Below, piece by piece: positions 1 to 7,666 of a DNA stretch of 64,000 bases. Under the pieces are notes generated by a model, which saw only the letters and a program-made list of their open reading frames with translations, ran no database searches and had not been told where the DNA came from. The position numbers and the translations under genes were made by a program. Every line of letters begins with the position of its first letter. Within the stretch, counting starts at the first letter, position 1. The DNA is taken from positions 5,332,001 through 5,396,000 of the forward strand of contig NZ_CP022464.2 of NCBI RefSeq assembly GCF_002234575.2. Direction: 5' to 3'. The DNA comes from Enterocloster bolteae (GTDB taxonomy: Bacteria > Bacillota > Clostridia > Lachnospirales > Lachnospiraceae).

Positions 1-990
1 ATCATCCGTACGTCCTGACAGGTTCTCCATCCTGGCGGTGGTGCGGCCGCAGGGACAGGGTTCATACATTAGCCTGGTAATATCCCTGGTACGGTAACGA
101 ATGAGAGGCAGCGCCTCCTTGGAAATGCAGGTGATAACCAGCTCTCCCTTTTCGCCGGGAGGAAGCACTTCCCCTGTGGCGGAATCTATTACCTCCGCAA
201 TAAAATGGTCCTCATTGATATGCATTCCCTTAAGTTCCAGGCATTCTCCCGACACGCCGGGACCCATCAGCTCGCTCATGCCGTAATTCTGGGTCAAATT
301 CACATCCTCTCCCCATACCTTGTAAAGCTCATTCCTCATGGCCTCTGTCATCAGCTCGCTGCCCAGTACAAGGGTCTTTACCTTCAGGTCTTTCCTGGGA
401 TTAATTCCCATCTCCAGGGCCACCTCAGCAATGCGCATGGCATAGGAGGGAGTGGCCACCAGCAGGGTAGTCTCAAAATCCTTCATATACATCAGCTGCT
501 TCTGGGTATTGCCGGTAGAGGACGGAACCACCGCAGCTCCTACCTTCTCCAGTCCATTGTGAAGTCCCAGGGCGCCGGTGAACATGCCATACCCAAAACA
601 AATCTGGGCAACATCCTCGTCCGAGGCGCCTCCTGCCACGGCCAGACGGGCCACACATTCCTTCCACACCTCCAGGTCATTCTCCGTATAACCCACCACA
701 GTTGGCTTTCCCGTGGTACCGCTGGATGCGTGGATTCTGCGCAGTTCCTTCTTTGGAACCGCAAACAGGCCATAGGGGTAATTGTCCCTCATATCCTGTT
801 TCGTCACAAACGGAAGCTTCTGTAAATCCTTCAGTGTCTGTATATGCTCCGGCCTTACACCTGCCTCCTCCATCTTGGCGCGGTATGCCGGTACCTTTTC
901 ATAAACCCGGTTCACCGTGTCTTTTAGGCGGCTCAGCTGTATCGCTTCAATCTCCGCCCTGGACATTGTCTCCTCTTTTGCCCAAATCAT
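1..990 (-). CDS. paaK: Phenylacetate-CoA ligase, C-terminus cut by window edge
   Basis: Adenylate-forming ligase that would convert phenylacetate or a related aryl acid to its CoA thioester in the cytoplasm. The reading frame is open from an ATG at 990 to the window edge, giving 330 residues against about 430 for the family, so the gene is complete at its 5' end only. A GGGAGG ribosome site lies about 10 bases upstream. The N-terminus reads MIWAKEETMSRAEIE. The AMP-binding P-loop SSGTTGKPT, the TQNYGMSE stretch, YRTRDITRL and the CPCGRTTARMENLSGRTDD region are all readable and typical of PaaK. In gut Clostridia such ligases can serve aryl acids from aromatic amino-acid fermentation; no partner gene is visible here, so the natural substrate stays open. 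Confidence 0.93.
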   Translation of the reverse strand, partial: MIWAKEETMSRAEIEAIQLSRLKDTVNRVYEKVPAYRAKMEEAGVRPEHIQTLKDLQKLPFVTKQDMRDNYPYGLFAVPKKELRRIHASSGTTGKPTVVGYTENDLEVWKECVARLAVAGGASDEDVAQICFGYGMFTGALGLHNGLEKVGAAVVPSSTGNTQKQLMYMKDFETTLLVATPSYAMRIAEVALEMGINPRKDLKVKTLVLGSELMTEAMRNELYKVWGEDVNLTQNYGMSELMGPGVSGECLELKGMHINEDHFIAEVIDSATGEVLPPGEKGELVITCISKEALPLIRYRTRDITRLMYEPCPCGRTTARMENLSGRTDD

Positions 991-1260
991 GTTGTCTGAC
1001 CTCCCTTTCCCTGCCCCCGCATCTCCTGTCTGGTTTCCTGTACTATCTTACTTTGACGTGACAACGCATTGGCGCATTATATTGTCTGGCGACATTATAC
1101 CATCTTTTCCCGGGTTTGTCTGCTGTTTTCATGCAAATTCCATATGAGTTTTCTGTTTGCGGTTTTTACACCGGAAGCATCTGCACAAAACCTAACAGCA
1201 TCCATAGCTACATCTTATCACAGTTTCATGACTTAGGCCATATTAGGGCTCATATTAGGA

Positions 1261-1339
1261 CAGGGACATATTGACCATGTCCCTGTATATTAACAGGGAA
1301 CCATGTCTCCCGCCTTATGGCGTTTTCCATGGTTCCCTG
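1261..1339. terminator. Two adjacent hairpins after the CBS gene
   Basis: Two inverted repeats stand side by side. The first is CAGGGACAT / ATGTCCCTG with a 7 base loop at 1261-1285. The second is CAGGGAACCATG / CATGGTTCCCTG, 12 bp perfect with a 22 base loop, at 1294-1339. They lie downstream of the minus-strand CBS gene and upstream of paaK. No clear T-tract follows, so termination is an inference. The rest of 991-1379 shows nothing else recognisable. Confidence 0.5.
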
Positions 1340-1379
1340 CAATCGCACAGCCCTCACCGTGCCGGACCGCCCTGTCCCG

Positions 1380-1889
1380 CTACACCAGGACTCCCTCCTG
1401 ACTGCGCAGCTTTACCACCGCGGACAGGTCCGTCTTTTTATGTTCCTTTCCGCCCTGGTCCTGACACTTCTTGGAACGTTCCTCGGCGGTTTCGCACTTC
1501 TGGTAAAAATATTTGATAATGTCCTTTCTGGTAATGATACCAATGAAACTCTTCTGATCATCCAGTACCGGCACAAAGTTCTGGTTCAATGCCTTTCCGA
1601 TCAGATCCTCCATATCTGCGTCTGCCTTAACCGGACGGTTGTCACACCGGCGGCGTATGGCTGTAACAGGTATCCTCTCAGCCCCTTTTAGATCCAGATT
1701 AAACTGGTTCTTGATTCCCCATAACAGGTCACCCTCCGTCAGCGTCCCCACATAGCGACCTGTCCTGCTGACAATCGGTACTGCGGAATACTTGTGGTGC
1801 TCCATTTTCTCCAAAGCCTGTCTTAACGTATCATCCTCGCTTATATACGCCACATCACTTTTAGGAGTCAGGAAAAACAGTATGTTCAT
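1380..1889 (-). CDS. CBS-domain pair protein
   Basis: A 169-residue protein consisting almost wholly of a tandem CBS pair. The first domain begins near residue 12 (DTLRQALEKMEHHKYSAVPIVS, then GRYVGTLTEGDLL) and the second runs to about residue 130 (LIGKALNQNFVPVLDDQKSFIGIITRKDI). CBS pairs bind adenine nucleotides such as AMP, ATP or c-di-AMP and usually control an attached or partner protein. No effector domain is present, only a basic, polar tail after residue 130. The ATG at 1889 has an AAAGGAGTG ribosome site. It stands alone, and its partner cannot be told from the sequence. Confidence 0.85.
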   Translation of the reverse strand: MNILFFLTPKSDVAYISEDDTLRQALEKMEHHKYSAVPIVSRTGRYVGTLTEGDLLWGIKNQFNLDLKGAERIPVTAIRRRCDNRPVKADADMEDLIGKALNQNFVPVLDDQKSFIGIITRKDIIKYFYQKCETAEERSKKCQDQGGKEHKKTDLSAVVKLRSQEGVLV

Positions 1890-2029
1890 TTTTTCACTCC
1901 TTTTTCCCGTATTCTTATTTAAGTATAATGCCTGCCTCTGAACCGAATGTGAACAAATTATTATAAATATCTGAAATTTCTTAAGATGCAGAAAATATAG
2001 ATATATTTATATGTGAATTAAACCTGCCC

Positions 2030-4315
2030 CTACTTCCCATCCCCATACAAATTCCTATACTGCCCCGGCGTCATATTCTCTGAACTCTTAAACCTCCTTG
2101 TAAAGTTGGACAGATTGGCATATCCCGCATCCTGGGCAATCTGGGCTATCTGCTTATCTGTGTGAATCAGACAATCCTTGGTGTAATCCAGACGTTTTTT
2201 GGATATCAGTTCGGAGAAACTGGTATTCAGGTTCTGGGTTATGAATTTACTCATATAGCTGGATGAATAGCCAAAGTGTTCCGCCATTCCCACCAGGCAG
2301 AGACTGCTGTCCCTGTAATTATCTTCTATGTATACAAGCACCTGCTTAACTAAATCATTGCGGGTGTCCTGCCTGGAGGCCGCAAGGACACCATTGATTC
2401 TCATAAGAGCATCTCCCAGCTTTTCACCGAATTCTTCCACAGTCCTGAACGCGGTCAGCTGGTACAGTTCCTTCTCCGTCAGCCGGATGTCATTTTTCTT
2501 CACTTCCTTCAGAAGATGGCTTACGATATCATAACAGCACATCAGCGCCATCTGTCCCGGAAGCTCCTCCAGGCTCAGCACCACTTCCTGCACAGAGCCC
2601 TCCACCCCCTCCGGCGAACCGCTTTCCAGACACCGGCTGATACACAAGAGACATTCGGTCTGATAGCGGCTGATGGTAGCGCTGTACTCCTCACCCTTTC
2701 CCTGCTCCATGTTCTCAAAATCCAGCTCTTTGTGGGGATTTAACAGACGGAACTTCATGTTGGTAAGGGCCTCCAGATAGGACAGATGCACACCTGACGC
2801 ATCCTCATGAATATTTCCTGCGGAAATGACGCACTCGCAACTGCCGAATATCTCCTTCAAACGCTCCCTGGCCCCAATCCTGTGTTCCTCAGTCAGGACC
2901 TTGCGGCTGAGAATGACGGCAATTGCGCCGAAATAGTACAGGAAACTTGTATACACGCCGTAATCCGTCTGAAATCTCTCTTTTATGGGACCTTCCTTTT
3001 CTTTGTACAAAGCGGATAACTCCCTGGAAGACATGTTTCCTCCGGCCGCCAGAATCACCATATGATTCCGCCCCTTCATCTGCTCCGTTAGAATGCCGTT
3101 CACCATGTCGTCCTCCCGGGTACCGTCCTCCCGGGTGTCGTCCTCCCCATAGAGCAGCTTTGTCACAAGCCGTTCCTCCACCAGGGGCCACTGCTTTTCA
3201 ATCTCCTTTGCAAGGGAATCCCTGACAGAATTCAAGCTGTCATACTGATGCTTTATAAATACCAGCTCGTCCCTGCTTCTGTCCTCACTGTTTTCATTGT
3301 CCTGTTTCATATATTGAGCCAGCTGGTGTATGGGCTTGTAATAATGGTAGGCCATGTAGATTGCCATAAAGCATCCCAGGATTAAAAAGAGTAAAACTCC
3401 GGTGACCAGCAGGCTGTTATTCTGTACCACATCTGCCAGCAGGTCGGGCATGGTTATCTTACTCAATATGATAAGAGAGGGATGGTCCATAGGATATACG
3501 ATATAACGGCCCTGTCCCGCTCTCTCCTGAAAGGTGGTACAACTTCCCGGCTCTGCCTCCAGGACCCGTCCCATCACCTCATCCAGCCCCAGATCCTCCC
3601 CTTCTGTTGCCAGTATCTTTCCCTCTCCGTTCAGCACAGCGATTCCATGGCTGTAGCTGCCCGGGGACGTGGTCATACTCCGGCTGATTTTGGAGGGCTG
3701 CAGTTCCAGCACCACCCAGGATTCAACCTTAAAGGAATAATTATATACCGGATAAATGAATACCATCTGCGGTCTTGTTATGATTCCGTCCTTCATGTGG
3801 TACTCCTTGTTGATAACATCGTACCCGGGATGGTCCATATTATACAGTTTTTCCAGGAATGGCTGCCTTTCTTCCTCCGGCAGCCTCAGCTGGCCCGCCA
3901 GAAGAATATCCTTGGCATACCGCCCTTGGGAAGAAAAACTCATATCTTCATTTTCGTAGAGGATATACGCCTTTGTTATGTAAGGATTGGCTGCATTCTC
4001 CTCGCGCAGCATGTCCACCATCTGAATCTGGTTTTGGGCATCCCGGCTTCTGGATACCACAGGGCCGCTGAAGCTGATTCGGTTCCCAGCCTCCATAAGG
4101 CGGCCGTTCATGGTTACCAAATCATCTCCCAGACGCTCCAGAATATTTTCATTGTACCCAAGAATCTCCCTGGACAGATTACGGTACATAATAATTTGTA
4201 AACAAATAGAAAGTACCACCATAGGCACCAGAAAAAAAGATGTAAAACCCAACAAATATTTATGAAAAATGCCTCTGCGCAAATCTGTACCTCCCCGCCG
4301 TATATGGTTGTGCAC
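2030..4315 (-). CDS. Membrane-anchored AraC-family transcriptional regulator
   Basis: A 761-residue one-component regulator of the type common in Lachnospiraceae sugar loci. A hydrophobic segment at about residues 20-42 and a second at about 303-323 enclose an extracytoplasmic sensor region of some 260 residues. A cytoplasmic linker follows, then a C-terminal AraC double helix-turn-helix at about 655-760 (VGMAEHFGYSSSYMSKFI, then IAQIAQDAGYANLSNFTRRFK and the PGQYR ending). The protein would sense an external ligand and act directly on DNA without a separate kinase. It is a single-gene unit with no transporter beside it, so its target is not evident. The N-terminal start is uncertain because no strong ribosome site was seen. 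Confidence 0.85.
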   Translation of the reverse strand: MHNHIRRGGTDLRRGIFHKYLLGFTSFFLVPMVVLSICLQIIMYRNLSREILGYNENILERLGDDLVTMNGRLMEAGNRISFSGPVVSRSRDAQNQIQMVDMLREENAANPYITKAYILYENEDMSFSSQGRYAKDILLAGQLRLPEEERQPFLEKLYNMDHPGYDVINKEYHMKDGIITRPQMVFIYPVYNYSFKVESWVVLELQPSKISRSMTTSPGSYSHGIAVLNGEGKILATEGEDLGLDEVMGRVLEAEPGSCTTFQERAGQGRYIVYPMDHPSLIILSKITMPDLLADVVQNNSLLVTGVLLFLILGCFMAIYMAYHYYKPIHQLAQYMKQDNENSEDRSRDELVFIKHQYDSLNSVRDSLAKEIEKQWPLVEERLVTKLLYGEDDTREDGTREDDMVNGILTEQMKGRNHMVILAAGGNMSSRELSALYKEKEGPIKERFQTDYGVYTSFLYYFGAIAVILSRKVLTEEHRIGARERLKEIFGSCECVISAGNIHEDASGVHLSYLEALTNMKFRLLNPHKELDFENMEQGKGEEYSATISRYQTECLLCISRCLESGSPEGVEGSVQEVVLSLEELPGQMALMCCYDIVSHLLKEVKKNDIRLTEKELYQLTAFRTVEEFGEKLGDALMRINGVLAASRQDTRNDLVKQVLVYIEDNYRDSSLCLVGMAEHFGYSSSYMSKFITQNLNTSFSELISKKRLDYTKDCLIHTDKQIAQIAQDAGYANLSNFTRRFKSSENMTPGQYRNLYGDGK

Positions 4316-4456
4316 ATGCCATTTTTACATTATATATTATTTTGAGGTGATTGGAAAGAAGTTAAATGGGAAGAGCATATGTTCCATTAAATGGAAGCGC
4401 ATATCTGCCGGACAGGAAGGAACACGCCTGCCGCATTATATTTATCAGCAAAACAG

Positions 4457-4494
4457 CAGGAAAACGCGTTCAGATGCTTACCCGCGTTTTCCTG
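4457..4494 (-). terminator. Terminator of the patB-symporter-glutaredoxin operon
   Basis: A perfect 12 bp inverted repeat CAGGAAAACGCG / CGCGTTTTCCTG with a 14 base loop, followed on the minus strand by CTGTTTTG. It lies about 100 bases beyond the stop of the glutaredoxin-like gene. Nothing else is seen in 4316-4592. Confidence 0.7.
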
Positions 4495-4592
4495 CCGTTA
4501 TCCATACCTATATGATTCCATAATCCCGCCGCCCCGAACCCCATCCTGTACCTGTTCCGGAAACAGCCTTACACCGAAACGCAAAACCTGTC

Positions 4593-4850
4593 TTATATCC
4601 GCGCCATAACTTCATTTAAATCCAATGTTCCGGTACCGTCCTCCAGTTCAAAATACGGTATGCCGATTCCTCCTGCCCGGCGCACAGATTCATACATCTC
4701 ATTCTGTTCCCGGACCTCCAGATACTGCTTCAAATCCGGAAGGCTGGCAGACAGGTTCTTAAAATCAATGTCCGCCTGCTTCTCTGTCAGTTTACATAAT
4801 GCATACAGTGTGTCAGGACATAAATGACTTCCTATAACAGTTACTTTCAT
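4593..4850 (-). CDS. Small glutaredoxin-like protein
   Basis: An 85-residue thioredoxin-fold protein. The start was set at the ATG at 4850, not an upstream in-frame ATG, because AAAAGGAG lies 8 to 12 bases before it. It opens MKVTVIGSHLCPDTLYALCKL: beta strand, then a CPDT motif at the usual redox-centre position in which the second cysteine of a CxxC is replaced by Thr. That makes it monothiol-like. The later GGIGIPYFELEDG stretch contains the cis-proline (IP) typical of the fold, and GTLDLNEV closes it. It follows the symporter gene by 30 bases and is probably the last gene of the sigma-54-driven operon with patB. A role in thiol handling would fit, but no partner is proven. Confidence 0.7.
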   Translation of the reverse strand: MKVTVIGSHLCPDTLYALCKLTEKQADIDFKNLSASLPDLKQYLEVREQNEMYESVRRAGGIGIPYFELEDGTGTLDLNEVMARI

Positions 4851-4880
4851 ACTATAAATCTCCTTTTCTATCATATGATT

Positions 4881-6170
4881 CTATTTGGTTTCTGCTATAG
4901 CGGCTTGTGCCGCGGCAGTATTTCCCATGGAATTTTCTTTGTAAATCTGTTTTTCCAGCCAGTCTTTTCCTTCCACCAGCCTGGTCACCATCATGGAAGC
5001 AATGGTATCGCCGCTGGCATTAAGGCAGGTTGCGGCCGGGTCCACCAGAAATCCTATGGTGGCAATCAGCGGGAAGGCTTCTGCCGGAAAACCGAAGAGG
5101 CTGACAATAAGCATTTCTCCCACCAGGCCGCCCCCGGGAGCACCGGACAGCACAAAGGCGCTCAGGATAGCAACCGCCATAGCCATGGCATAGGTACCGA
5201 TTCCGGTAAAGGACTGGCCGAATATACCAAACAGAAAACTTATCTTCACTATGGAGGAGAGCACGGAACCATCCATATGCATAGTCGCCCCCATGGGCAG
5301 CACAATATCCCGGATGTCCCTTGGCACCCCTATCTTGTCACACGCCTCGCAGTTTACAGGCAGGGCGGCAATGGAGCTCTGAGTGGCAAATGCAGTGACC
5401 GCAGGATTCAGTATATGTTTGAACATACGCCTCACTCCCTCTCTTCCTCCTGCGAAATAAGAATATGCCGGAAATGCTGCCATGAAATAAACAATGCACA
5501 TGGGATAATATACCAGCATGGCATGTCCGTAGTCTCCGATCAGTCCCGGGCCGAACTCTCCCACCAGGGATGCAAAATACGCTCCCAGTCCAATCGGCGC
5601 GTACAGCATGATAATACTCACGATTTTCATGATAATTGAATTCAGGTTATTGAGCATCCTTCCCACAGGACTGTCCTCACCTCCGCAGGCGCTGACGCAG
5701 AAACCGGACAAAATGGCGAATACAATGATGGGCAGCATGTTCTTCCTGCTCATAAGCCCTGAAAAATCGTCAACCGTCAGTGCGCCTACCACCATTTCCC
5801 CGATTCCGCTCATTTCCTCCATCTCAGCGCTGGCAAAATGGATGCTGGTGCCTGCCGCCGGCGGAAATACATTTACTACCACCAGCACCAGGACACCTGC
5901 GATGGCACCGGTAATCACAAATACCATCACCAGACTGCTCAGTATCTTCCCCAGCCGTTTCATGTTCACCATGTTCCCCACTGCGCTGGATATGGAAACA
6001 AAAACCATTGGAACCACAATCGTAAACATCAGGTTCAGAAAAATATCTCCCAGGGGAGCCAGAACCTTTGCCTTTTCGCCAAATATCACCCCGATGACGG
6101 CGCCAATCATGATGCCTGATAATAAAATGATTGGAAAACGGTAATTTTTCCATATTTCTGATTTGTTCAT
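4881..6170 (-). CDS. Dicarboxylate/amino acid:cation symporter (DAACS family)
   Basis: A 429-residue inner-membrane transporter of the GltP/DctA/SstT type, using H+ or Na+ to drive uptake of dicarboxylates or small amino acids. About eight hydrophobic segments and two re-entrant loops can be traced. Family signatures are AFATQSSIAALPVN (the serine-rich hairpin), MGATMHMDGSV (the NMDGT-like helix) and LNASGDTIASMMVTRL near the C-terminus. The usual serine run is changed to TQSS and NMDGT to HMDGS, which hints at a substrate other than glutamate. A GGAGG site precedes the ATG. The gene lies 36 bases after patB and before a glutaredoxin-like gene, under the same sigma-54 promoter, so cysteine, cystine or a related sulfur amino acid is a fair guess. 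Confidence 0.85.
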   Translation of the reverse strand: MNKSEIWKNYRFPIILLSGIMIGAVIGVIFGEKAKVLAPLGDIFLNLMFTIVVPMVFVSISSAVGNMVNMKRLGKILSSLVMVFVITGAIAGVLVLVVVNVFPPAAGTSIHFASAEMEEMSGIGEMVVGALTVDDFSGLMSRKNMLPIIVFAILSGFCVSACGGEDSPVGRMLNNLNSIIMKIVSIIMLYAPIGLGAYFASLVGEFGPGLIGDYGHAMLVYYPMCIVYFMAAFPAYSYFAGGREGVRRMFKHILNPAVTAFATQSSIAALPVNCEACDKIGVPRDIRDIVLPMGATMHMDGSVLSSIVKISFLFGIFGQSFTGIGTYAMAMAVAILSAFVLSGAPGGGLVGEMLIVSLFGFPAEAFPLIATIGFLVDPAATCLNASGDTIASMMVTRLVEGKDWLEKQIYKENSMGNTAAAQAAIAETK

Positions 6171-6206
6171 CCCTTACTTCCTCCTTCTCCTTTGGCGCAG
6201 CCCGGT

Positions 6207-7376
6207 CTACAGACGATCCACTGCGTTCTTTAACTGTCCCAGGGCCCTTTCCAGTACACTCCTTGGGCAGGCGGCATTCAGCCTCATGTAACCGGACAGG
6301 CTCCGTCCGAAGGTATACCCCTCATTCAGTCCCAAACCGGCTTTCTCGATCATAAAGGTACGCAGGGTCTCATTATCCATATTCAGTTCACGGCAGTCCA
6401 GCCACACAAGATAAGTGGCATCCGGCACCGTGGGCTTGATTTTGGGTATATTGGCGCTGCAGTATTCCCTTATGAAGGTAAAGTTCCCATCCAGATACGC
6501 AAGCAGCTGTTCCAGCCACTCTTCCCCCTCATTAAACGCTGCCTCCATTGCCACGGAACTGAACGCGTTATTTCTATGGATATCCATAGCCATCCAGAAG
6601 TCATCAAATTTCTTCTTCATCTCCAGATTGGGAAAAATTGTGGTGGATGCCTGAAGCCCCGCCAGGTTGAAGGTCTTTGTACCGGAAATACAGCTGATTA
6701 CCCTTCCGGCCGTCTCCGCGGACAATGTGGCGGTTGGAATATGTTTTTTTCCATGGAATACCAGGTCAGAATGTATCTCGTCGGAAACCAGCAGAGTGTT
6801 GTTGGCCATACAGATATCTGCCATTCTGGTCATCTCCTCCCTGCTCCATACAATTCCCAGTGGATTGTGGGGGCTGCACAAAAGGAATATCCTGGCTTCC
6901 TTAGCCTTGGCTTCAAAATCCTCGAAGTCAATTCCCCATGCACCGTCCTTTTCCACCAGTCGGTTTTCCAGCACATTCCGTCCCCACGCCTCTGTTACAT
7001 CGTAGAATTCCGAGTACACAGGCGTCTGAATCATGATGCTGTCACCCGGTTCTGAAAACAGCTTTACAATGGATGACAGGGCCGGCACCACTCCCAGGCT
7101 CCAGCTCATCATCTCCTTTTTTATATCCCATCCGTTGCGCCGCTTCTGCCAGCCCCGGATCGCCTCAAAGTAGGAATCCGGCCTGGAGGTATATCCCCAG
7201 ATCCCCTCTTCGGCCCTCTCCTTAAGGGCGTCTATGATGGGCTCAGCTGTCCTGAAATCCATATCGGCCACCCATAAGGGAATCACATCCTCCCTGCCGA
7301 ATTTCTTCATCCTCTCATCATACTTGGCTGCCCTGTTGTGGCTCCTGTCAATGACTTCGTCAAAATTATACTTCAT
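6207..7376 (-). CDS. patB: PLP-dependent C-S lyase / aminotransferase (MalY/PatB type)
   Basis: A 389-residue fold-type I PLP enzyme. MalY/PatB proteins cleave cystathionine or cysteine to pyruvate, ammonia and a thiol or sulfide. The opening (MKYNFDEVIDRSHNRAAKYD, then PLWVADMDF) is characteristic of the subfamily. The PLP lysine sits in SGTKTFNLAGLQ near residue 230, the DEIHSDLVF motif about 30 residues before it, and a C-terminal arginine in YMRLNAACPRSVLERAL binds the carboxylate. Length matches the family. It is first in an operon with a symporter and a glutaredoxin-like gene. A sigma-54 promoter lies about 106 bases upstream and the sigma-54 activator gene is adjacent, so it probably belongs to a cysteine/cystine-degradation regulon. 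The exact substrate is inferred. Confidence 0.88.
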   Translation of the reverse strand: MKYNFDEVIDRSHNRAAKYDERMKKFGREDVIPLWVADMDFRTAEPIIDALKERAEEGIWGYTSRPDSYFEAIRGWQKRRNGWDIKKEMMSWSLGVVPALSSIVKLFSEPGDSIMIQTPVYSEFYDVTEAWGRNVLENRLVEKDGAWGIDFEDFEAKAKEARIFLLCSPHNPLGIVWSREEMTRMADICMANNTLLVSDEIHSDLVFHGKKHIPTATLSAETAGRVISCISGTKTFNLAGLQASTTIFPNLEMKKKFDDFWMAMDIHRNNAFSSVAMEAAFNEGEEWLEQLLAYLDGNFTFIREYCSANIPKIKPTVPDATYLVWLDCRELNMDNETLRTFMIEKAGLGLNEGYTFGRSLSGYMRLNAACPRSVLERALGQLKNAVDRL

Positions 7377-7407
7377 GTCATATACCGCCTTTCTTTCATT
7401 GTTTATG

Positions 7408-7467
7408 CTGGCTGTGCTTTTCCGCAGCTGCTTGTGCTTTTACGCATCTGGCTGTGCTTTTCCGCAT
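7408..7467 (-). repeat. Three 20 bp direct repeats in the patB leader
   Basis: Three head-to-tail copies of a 20 bp unit, plus-strand form CTGGCTGTGCTTTTCCGCAT, occupy 7408-7427, 7428-7447 and 7448-7467, with three or four mismatches in the middle copy and one in the first. They lie between the sigma-54 promoter and the patB start codon, at or just after the predicted transcription start. Confidence 0.85.
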
Positions 7468-7481
7468 CTGCCTATTTAATA

Positions 7482-7497
7482 AGCAAGCATCATGCCA
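7482..7497 (-). promoter_or_regulatory. Sigma-54 (-24/-12) promoter for patB operon
   Basis: On the minus strand the sequence reads TGGCATGATGCTTGCT, an exact match to the sigma-54 consensus TGGCAYRNNNNTTGCW with the GG and GC dinucleotides ten bases apart. It lies about 106 bases upstream of patB, and the neighbouring gene encodes a sigma-54-dependent activator. Transcription should start near 7471. Confidence 0.88.
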
Positions 7498-7524
7498 ACT
7501 TTTACAATCATATTGAAATCCACG

Positions 7525-7564
7525 CAAAAAAAGGACTTGATTCCTTATTAAATCAAATCCTTTT
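7525..7564 (-). terminator. Rho-independent terminator of the sigma-54 activator gene
   Basis: Minus-strand stem AAAAGGATTTGATT / AATCAAGTCCTTTT with one G-T pair and an 8 base loop, followed by a run of T. It lies 70 bases beyond the activator stop codon and just upstream of the patB promoter, insulating the two units. Confidence 0.88.
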
Positions 7565-7588
7565 CCGCTGTATTTAAATTATTCCCCA

Positions 7589-7666
7589 AACCAAATCAAA
7601 TGGTTATATTGGCCACCAATTGGTTGTATTCTTTTATTTTTGGTTGATAATATGGTTTATTTGGTT
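7589..7666. promoter_or_regulatory. Cluster of TGGTT/AACCA motifs, possible activator sites
   Basis: TGGTT occurs at 7601, 7621 and 7641, exactly 20 bases apart, and again at 7653 and 7662. The first is half of AACCA-N7-TGGTT (7589-7605) and the second half of the perfect palindrome ACCAATTGGT (7615-7624). The cluster lies about 100 to 170 bases upstream of the patB sigma-54 promoter, the normal distance for enhancer sites. AACCA copies also occur at 9764, 9786 and 9795, before the cdsB promoter. Binding is inferred, not shown. Confidence 0.45.

Noticed and set aside
205..825. Long plus-strand frame opposite paaK
   Set aside because: The opposite strand carries clear PaaK motifs; this is its shadow.
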